The translations under genes were made by a program, and so were the position numbers. Positions 56,684-64,000 of a DNA stretch of 64,000 nucleotides are shown piece by piece. The stretch is from contig OX327711.1 in the NCBI GenBank assembly GCA_946807835.1, positions 18,759,501-18,823,500 of the forward strand, read 5' to 3'. Each line of letters starts with the position of its first letter. The stretch's first letter is position 1. The DNA comes from Ailanthus altissimus. Its lineage: Eukaryota; Streptophyta; Magnoliopsida; Sapindales; Simaroubaceae. The notes below the pieces were generated by a model that did no database searches, was not told the DNA's origin, and saw only the letters and a program-made list of their open reading frames with translations.

Positions 56684-57780
56684 TTTGAACTGAAGCGATC
56701 ATTTCTACTCTTATCGGTTTGAGTTATTTGGTGCCTCTCTCACACGACAATGAAATATTAGCTTTGCATTGTTTTGTCGCAACCTTTAGTTTTTTTTCTT
56801 AATATAAATGCTGGGTGTTGTAGATACTAATTGTTGTTGTATGTTGAAATGCCAAGTGATTATTGAGACAAAGGACCAAATTAGAGGATGTTCCTCTTAG
56901 CAATTAATGACATTTTCACTCTAATTTAAGAAAATCTTGAAACATTTGACCATCAATCAAATGATGTGCTTACAATTTATCTTTCTTAATACACCGATTG
57001 TCAAATGGTTTCGCCCCCTACACAAAAATTCCATACACGACCAACTTTTCATGTTCAAAACAAAATAAGATCTGTTCTCCATAAGAGGATTCAAATTTAA
57101 CTCAACAAACACACCCAATAAACCAATCATTCCAGTTATTATACCGTGTGGATTGATTTTGAAACATAATTTGGAATTTATGGTTGAAATTACTTGAAAT
57201 TGAATTGTGTTGGGCTCATATTTAGTTGGCCCAAAATCAGTTCATACCATTTGTCCATTATTTCAATTAAAGGGCGAGCTCATGCATTGTTGTATATAAG
57301 ATCATCTCTTAAACGGTTCGAATAAAATTGAACAGCTCGACAACTAGTCCAACGTCTACATAGAAGATCAAAGGGCTGGAAACGAATAAAATAATCCAAC
57401 AATTAAGAAAAAATTTGGAGAAAGTATTCATAATTTTCCTCCAAATTCTACCTATAGAAAAAGAAGTTTCTCTTCAATTTAGTGATCATCAGAAAATTAC
57501 TCAAAACTCGTACAAATATATGTTTCACTCGATCAAACACTGAAATAGAATTTTTTTTAACCTTTTACTGAACTTAACCTTCCCATAACCTAACTTGATC
57601 GTCACAGTGCCTCTTGCATGTACACAAGGTGGATCTTTTTAGTATTGGAAGCAACATTTGAAGGATAGAAGTGGCATTTGACAATTCTGCAGGAAACAAA
57701 TCACCTAAGATAATCACATTCTAGCAAAAATTGAAGAGAAAATAGTGAAAATGGTAGGACTAAGGCGTAATCAAGTCAGC
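56684..57780. other. 3' flank of pseudogene 2, no gene seen
   Basis: AT-rich. No coding sequence was recognised before the gypsy gag scrap. Confidence 0.5.
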
Positions 57781-58440
57781 AGGCTAGAATAAGAAGAAGA
57801 GGTGAGAGACGAGCATAATGGAGTAGAGAATGAGATGATTGGTGAAATTCTTGTCTCTGTAACGGAAATTTTGGCAAAAATATTGAAGTAACCGGAAGAG
57901 ATGAGGAAAGAAAATGAGGAGCTGAGAGAGAGATTGATGATGATGGAAGGATTCAAAGAGCTGGGTGTTAACGAGAGAGATGATCAACATCTGAGAGATA
58001 TTCAACATGAACAACCTCGCCAGTATGATACGGAATATAATTTGTTTAGAAGGTCGAGTTAGAAGAAAAATAAAGTACTTTACAATGAAGATAGAGTGAG
58101 AGCAATAATTATAAAGGAGACTGAGGAGTAATATGGAAGAACAATGAGGAAGTCAAGACCGGTGGAAAATAGTGCTACGGCTTTAGCATAAAAAATGCAT
58201 AGAAATTTGTTTGTCGAGGCAATTTTTAACACTCCAAAATCAAACAAGTTTTTGATTTCCAGCTTCCAGATGTATGATAAAACAGGAGTTTTAGAGGAGT
58301 ATTTGTTCCACTTCAACATTAAGATGATCATACACTGATAAAAAGCCATTGAAATATATCATCTTTTGTTCCAACTTCAAAGGACCAACTCAAATCTAAT
58401 TTCGAAATTTGAAAGAAAATTCTATAAAATACCAAGTTAT
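57781..58440 (+). pseudogene. Ty3/gypsy gag remnant
   Basis: A coiled-coil-like, Glu/Arg-rich region (about 57790-58000) is followed by NLFVEAIFNTPKSNKFLISS, then MYDKTGVLEEYLFHF (about 58205-58310). This matches the order of plant gypsy gag proteins (PF.E.I...P..F..P....YDG..DP..H...F). Stops occur repeatedly, and no LTR or pol was identified nearby. Confidence 0.65.
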
Positions 58441-58624
58441 CTGTATAGTTCATAATTCAGTATATAAGGAACCGTAAGAGGAAAACTACGTCTTATTTGT
58501 TCCTATTGAATGGCTTTTCATTCATTTTTGATTGATCTCTATAACTTGTGAATACATGTTCTATTTAGAGTAGAAAAATGTTATCAAATATTTGACACTT
58601 AGCATGTTAAGTGGCATGAAGAAA

Positions 58625-58800
58625 ATTTGTATGTTTGCCACGTATAAGCATGTGGTGGGTATACAAATCCTATCACAATTGGGGATAAGTTCGGGATAAA
58701 AAATAACAAAGTGATCCTATCAGATGTTTCATATCTTCCTTTACGATGCCTTTTGCATTGTCCTTGTGAAACTATTGCTTATAAATTAAGTGAGGTTTGG
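58625..58800 (+). pseudogene. Possible copia protease/pre-integrase scrap
   Basis: One frame reads ITIGDKFGIKNNKVILSDVS then YLPLRC, which resembles the segment after the protease motif in copia polyproteins (IGDG..I...G..VILSDVLYVP). It is too short and broken to classify further. Confidence 0.4.
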
Positions 58801-58814
58801 TTGGACTAGCTGCA

Positions 58815-59371
58815 ATGGCTGACAAGAACTTTCACATAGCTATGTATCCATAGTTCGCCATGTGTCACCTAACCTCATTTCTTCGTACATCCAACAACAA
58901 ACTTGCGGAGAACCAAAACACTAACGAAATTTGAGTCCTTCAATTTTCACAGAGATCTCATTACTTTCATTCCAATCACTGTTCCTTCAGTTAATGGTCT
59001 TCCTCTTGGAACTGATACAACTGCCGATGTTCCTTTTCCATTGAATCCTCTGCTCATGAGCGCCATGGATCTAACTGAGCCCACCGTTGAAGCAATTCTT
59101 CGTGTCCTCAAACCCAATATCATCTTCTTTGATTTCACTCCCTGGTTGCCTTCAATGGCACGTAAGCTAGGAATTAAATCTGTGTATCATTGCACCATTA
59201 GTCCTGCAACCGTAGGTTACCTGTTAAGCCCAGAAACTTCTTGAGAAAAGTTTGATAGAAGCTGTCTTGCTGCAGCCTCCAAAAGGCTTCCCTCATTCCA
59301 AGATCAAGTTACGTGTCCATGAAGCTCGAAGACTAGCTGCTGCTACTGCTCAAGAATTTGGTGTCTCTTCA
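58815..59371 (+). pseudogene. UGT79-type glycosyltransferase pseudogene 3, cut by a copia insertion
   Basis: Starts MADKNFHIAMYP, then a stop at the Trp position (MYP then TAG), then FAMCHLT where Gly of the GH motif is Cys, followed by frameshifts. From 58903 the frame reads through EAILRVLKPNIIFFDFTPWLP to 59244. Similarity continues to QEFGVSS, equivalent to the KDFGGLPF region (about residue 197 of the intact enzyme), where the LTR of the next element begins. The rest of this gene should lie beyond the copia, outside the window. Confidence 0.85.
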
Positions 59372-59920
59372 TGTTGAAAATTGCCTTACATGCTGATTGA
59401 GCCAATTTCATATTAGTAGGAGATGGTATATGATAGTTTGATTAGGCTTATATAAAACAAGATCTTTTTTGATATTAAATGTACTTTTGTAATTTTTTTT
59501 TTCTCTTTCTATTTATAGGATTTTTTTATGAGAACCTCATAGTTCAAGGGTTTTGCATTTAAGCTTGTAAGATTTTAATTTTTTCATTTATTTTTGAGTA
59601 TTTGTAGTAATACTCTATTATTTGAGTAATTATAGTATTGGCTCTACTATTTGAATATTTATAGTTTGACCCAATAGTTTGAAAATTTATATTGTGGCCC
59701 AAAAATTTTATAATTTCTCTTGAAGATAGTGGATTTATTCTAGCAACGCCCGAGGACGTAGGTAACATTACCGAACCTCGTTAAACTTGGTATTATTTCT
59801 TTTTTAACATATTATGTTGGGTGATTAGTTGCCTCGTTGTGGTATTGCTAACATTATTGATTGTCCGTATAACAATTAGTAATAATGCTAATTATTATTT
59901 GAGCGCTTCTTGGCGCAACA
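59372..59920 (+). repeat. 5' LTR, 549 bp
   Basis: TGTTGAAAATTGCC...TTGGCGCAACA, followed after 2 nt by the primer-binding site. It contains the CCGAACCTCGTTAAA-type segment common near the end of copia LTRs of this lineage. Confidence 0.82.
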
Positions 59921-59922
59921 AG

Positions 59923-59935
59923 TGGTATCAGAGCC
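59923..59935 (+). other. Primer-binding site
   Basis: TGGTATCAGAGCC, an exact complement to the 3' end of plant initiator Met tRNA. Confidence 0.92.
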
Positions 59936-60089
59936 CCAGGTTTAGAACGGTGAGTGGCTATTTTCTGTTGAACATTTACTATTATTCTGGGTTGGTGAAT
60001 TCTGAATTACTAGTTGTTGGATATAATTATTTGGTGGAGCTTGGTTATTTGTGATATTGTGTATCGAGCTTATTTGTGCGGGGTAGCTA

Positions 60090-63000
60090 TGGCATCATCA
60101 TCATCTATATTGATGAGGACAGTGATAGTGTCTAGTGCAAAAATAGATGTGGAAAAATTTGATGGCCGGAATAATTTCGGCTTACGAAAAAGTGAGGTGT
60201 TGGACGGATTATGTCAGTAAGACTCAGATATAGTTCTAGAAGAAACTAAACCAGAAGACAGACTGGAATAGGCTTAATATAAAAGCTTGTGGGTTGATTC
60301 GTTCTTATCTGTGTAGAGAGCAGAAGTATCCGTTCATAAGAGAAAAGTCTACCAATGCATTGTAGAAGGCCCTGGATAATAAATATATGAAGAAAAGTAA
60401 TGAGAATCGACTGTATCTATTGAAGAGATTGTTTCTTCTTCAGTTGAGACAAAGTACAAGTATCAGTTCTCATATTGATGAATTTAATAAGTTAATTGAT
60501 AATTTATTAAATTTAGAGGAAACCTTCAAAGATAAAATAAAGGCTATGTTGTTGATTGGTTCTCTTCCAAATGAATTAGATCATTTATGTATTACTCTCA
60601 TCCATGGAAAGGATAAATTATCATTTGAAGAAGTTTGTTCTTCTTTGAAAAACTATGAAATTCGTAGAAATGATCAGAGTGAACATAGAGATGAGTCAGT
60701 AGAAGCATTAACAGTAAGAAGGCGTAGCCAGAGTAGAAAACCAGGAAAAAAGGGAAAATCTAAGTCGAGGAGCAGAGTAAGAAAAGATGAGTGTGCCTTT
60801 TATCGGGAGAAAGGACATTGGAAGAAAGATTGTCCAAAGTTGAAAAAGAAAGAAAAAGATATGTTTATTTCTGATGCATGTGTTGTTGAGAGCGTAAACA
60901 ATGATAGTGTGTCAGATTTTTGTTTAAGTGATCATTCATCCATGTCTCGTTTTGACAAGTGGATTATAGATTCGTGTTGTACTTATCATATGTGTCCACA
61001 TCGAGAATGGTTCTTTAATTTTGAAAAGCTTAATGGTGGAGATGTGTATATGGGCAATAATGATAGTTGTCATACTGTTGGGATAGGTTCAATCCGGTTG
61101 AAAAATGATGATGGATCAACTAGAGTTCTGAAAGAAGTTTGGTATATACCAAAGTTGAGGAAGAATCTCATCTCTTTGGGAGCCTTGGAATCTAAAGGCT
61201 ATTTTGTATCTATACGAAATGAAATTCTGAAGGTCACTTCAGGCATTCTTGTGACATTGAAAGGCACTAAGAGGAATAACTTGTATTACTATAATAGTAG
61301 TATAATGATTGAATCAGCAGCCATAGTTTCTGATAATGATGCAGATTCAGAGATCACTAGATTATAGTATATGCGGTTGGGGTATATAGGTGAGAAAGCT
61401 TTATTTAGTTTAGTGAAAATGGGCTTATTGAAAGGTGCAAAGACTTACAAGCTAGATTTTTGTGAGCATTGTGTTCTGGGAAAGCAGAAGAGAGTGAAGT
61501 TTGGTACCGCTATTCATAATACCGAGGGTATTCTAGATTATGTTCACTCAGATGTATAGGGACCTTCTCAGACTACATTTATGGGAGGTTTGCGCTACTA
61601 TGCTATTTTTATTGATGACTTTTTCAAAAGAACTTGGGTGTACGTTTTGAAATCTAAAGATGATGTACTTAGTGCTTTCTTTAAATGAAAAAAGATGGTT
61701 GAGACACAAATAGGCAGGAAAATCAGGCATCTCAAAACAGACAATGGTGGTGAGTATTGCAGTGATCAGTTCTTGAAATTATGTCAAGATGGGGGTATTG
61801 TACGTCATTTTACTGTGAGAGGTACACTGCAGCAGAATGGGGTGGTAGAATGCATAAACCAGACATTGTTGGAGAAAGTTCGATGTATGTTGTCCAATGT
61901 AGGATTGGGTAAAGAGTTTTGGGCTGAGGCTGTGATTTATGCGTGTCATCTTATTAATCGTCTACCGTCAGCTGCTATTGGTGATAGAACTCCATTGAAG
62001 GTTTGGTCTAGAAAACTTGTTTCTGATTATGATTCTTTACATGTATTTGGTTCCATTGCATATTATTATGTGAAACAATCGAAGCTAGATTCCAGAGCCA
62101 AGAAAGTAATTTTCTTGGGATTTTCTTCAAGAGTGAAAGGATATCGTCTTTGGTGTCCGAGTTTGAGGAAGATTGTATCCAATAGAAATGTAACATTTGA
62201 TAAGTCTTCTATGTTGAAGAAATCAAAAAACCAGACAATAGCGAATAGTACTCCGCAATAGGTGGAGCGTACTCAGCAGCAAGTGGAGTTGGAAACAACT
62301 ACATTGAACCCGGTTAGATCTATAGAGATAGATAATGGTACTCCTATGACAGAGGTGGTTTTGGGAGATAATGAAGAAGGTTCTACTTATGAACCTCAAC
62401 AACAACAAGAAACTATTGTAGTAAATAAGCCAAGACGTGAGATTCGAAGACCTGCTCGATTTGTTGATATAGTAGATAATGATGTTCCTTCTACTTATAA
62501 AGAGGCAGTCAGCTATTCTAAAGTTGATTAGTAGAAGACATCTATAAAGGAAGAGATGCAGTCTCTTCAGAAGAATGAAACTTGGGGGCTAGCTCAACTA
62601 TCAAAGGGTAAGAAGGTAATTAGGTGCAAATGAATATACGCAAAGAAAGATGGATTTCCTGACAAAAAAGATGTCCGCTACAAGGCAAGGTTGGTGGCTA
62701 AAGGCTATGCACAGAGGGAAGGAATTGACTACAATGAGGTATTTTCTCCAGTTATGAAATATTTTTCCATTAGAATTTTATTGGCCTTGGTAGCTCAGTT
62801 AAATATGGAACTAGTTCAACTCGATGTAAAAACTGCTTTTTTACATGGTCACTTGGAAGAGGAAATCTATATGACTCAACCAGAGGGATTCAAAGTTGCT
62901 GATAAGGAAAAATTAGTTTGCAAACTGAAAAGATCGATTTATGGTTTGAAACAATCACCGAGGCAGTGGTATAAGTAATTTGATCAGTTTATGATGGGCC

Positions 63001-63990
63001 AGAGGTATACAAGAAGCAAATTTGATCATTGTGTGTATTTTTAGAGGCTACATGATGGTTCTTTCATTTCTCTACTTTTGTATGTCGATGACATGTTGAT
63101 AGCTTCAACGAATGTCGAAGAAATTGAAAATTTGAAGATTCAGTTGAACCGAGAGTTTGAGATGAAAGATTTGGGTGAAGCTAGAAAGATACTAGGCATG
63201 GAGATTAACAGGGATAGAGAAGGAGGCAAAATTTGTTTGACTCAGAAGCAATATCTGAAGAAGGTATTATAGCGTTTTGGCATTTTAGAGGAGTCAAAAC
63301 CTGTAAGTACCCCACTTGCTCCTCATATGAAGATCAGTGCATCTTTATCTCCTAGTTCAGATGGAACGAGCGTATATGTCTCGAGTTTCATATGCTAATG
63401 CAGTTGGTAGCCTAATATATGCTATGGTGTGTATAAGACCTGATATTTCACATGCAGTTGGAGTAGTGAACAGATATATGCATGATCCTGGTAAAGGACA
63501 TTGGCAGACTGTAAAATGGATTCTACGGTATTTACTGAAGACCATAGATGTTGGCTTAGTCTTTGAGAGAGATGATACATGTGATCAATGTACTGTCGAT
63601 TATGTTGATTCTGATTATACTGGTGATTTGGATAAACGTCGATCAACAACCGGTTATGTGTTTACTCTTGCGAGAGCACTTGTGAGTTGGAAGTTTACTT
63701 TACAGTCTATAGTTGCTTTATCTTTTACAGAGGCAGAGTATATGGCAGTTACAGAGGCTGTGAAGGAAGCTATTTGGTTACAGGAATTGCTAGATAAGTT
63801 GGGAATTGGTCAGAAGAAGAATCATGTTTATTCTGACAGTCAAGTGCTATTCATTTAGCAAAGAATCCAGTATACCATGTTCGAACGAAGCATATTGATA
63901 TTCGGTATCATTTTGTGCAGGAGATCATTAATGAATGAAGAATTTTACTTCAGAAGATTGGGATTGTCGAGAATCCCGCAGATATGTTGA
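60090..63990 (+). pseudogene. Copia gag-pol (Tnt1-like), incomplete at the window edge
   Basis: Order: gag (MASSSSILMRTVIVSSAK, then KIDVEKFDGRNNF; zinc knuckle CAFYREKGHWKKDC with one Cys changed to Tyr, about 60790-60832), protease (IIDSCCTYHMC; the usual DSG is DSC), pre-integrase (CEHCVLGKQKRVKFG), integrase (KTDNGGEYCSDQF, QQNGVVECINQTLLE), RT (LVAKGYAQREGIDYNEVFSP, LDVKTAFLHGHLEE, LLYVDDMLIAS intact) and RNase H (YVDSDYTGDLDKRRSTTGY, FTEAEYMAV). Breaks include stops at 60218, 61365, 61557, 62259, 62529, 62631, 62976, 63042 and 63270, and a frame change near 60250. Many are Trp to TAG or TGA. Inactive. Confidence 0.88.
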
Positions 63991-64000
63991 CTAAAGTGGT

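Larger units (their letters stand above)
59372..64000 (+). mobile_element. Ty1/copia retrotransposon (Tnt1-like), 5' part, runs off the window
   Basis: 5' LTR, primer-binding site and gag-pol up to RNase H are present; the 3' LTR is outside the window. The element sits inside UGT pseudogene 3, in the same orientation. The 5 bp before it (CTTCA, 59367-59371) should recur after its 3' LTR. The coding region is broken by many stops. Confidence 0.9.

Noticed and set aside
22000..64000. CRISPR array or bacterial-type operon
   Set aside because: The DNA is plainly plant nuclear; direct repeats found are LTRs, tandem duplications or minisatellites.

Overview
The window is nuclear DNA of a eudicot plant. 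It is AT-rich, its genes carry introns with plant-type GT-AG sites and telo-box leaders, and it is crowded with Ty1/copia, Ty3/gypsy, Mutator-like (MULE) and SINE elements. Several plant-specific gene families are present: a UGT79-type glycosyltransferase, a plastid-targeted protein of unknown function, and plant ELOF1. A woody rosid (for example Citrus-like) would fit, but the species cannot be fixed from the sequence alone.

Layout. At 1-1650 lies the 5' part of a minus-strand transcription elongation factor 1 (ELOF1) gene, with a telo-box leader and a 22-nt microexon; the rest of the gene lies outside the window. At 3.1-5.2 kb is a decayed MuDR-type transposase. At 7.0-8.9 kb is the first copy of an unclassified non-coding dispersed repeat. 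At 11.2-13.9 kb is a decayed 3'-half copy of the gene that stands intact at 15.14-19.07 kb. That intact gene has eight coding exons encoding a predicted 615-residue, probably plastid-targeted membrane protein that I do not recognise.

From 20.3 kb to 59.4 kb runs a UGT79-type glycosyltransferase cluster. It holds one intact gene (42133-43509, 458 aa), three pseudogenes (20.34-21.54, 55.33-56.68 and 58.82-59.37 kb) and a short relic near 44.1 kb. Each member is broken differently: by a deletion plus frameshifts, by a 16-bp deletion, and by frameshifts plus insertion of a retrotransposon. Mobile DNA fills the gaps between them. These elements are a truncated minus-strand copia (22.2-25.7 kb), a copia carrying nested insertions (27.4-34.9 kb), a gypsy solo LTR with target duplication ACCAC (31561-34268), a Ulp1/DUF1985-carrying MULE with a 9-bp target duplication (36425-41564), a tRNA-derived SINE (41605-41744), a complete but dead copia (45132-50707, target duplication ATTAT), a pol-deleted minus-strand copia (51663-54458, target duplication TATAT), gag and protease scraps (57.8-58.8 kb), and a copia that enters at 59372 and runs off the end of the window.

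Working genes in the window are probably three: ELOF1 (general transcription), the 615-aa plastid protein, and one flavonoid-type glycosyltransferase. The rest records gene-family birth and death under heavy transposon load. Most stop codons in the retroelements look like G-to-A or C-to-T decay of Trp, Gln, Asp or His codons, as expected for silenced methylated DNA. I found no clear candidate for an unknown biological system. The most informative signals are the insertion histories, which can be read from target duplications and related empty sites.
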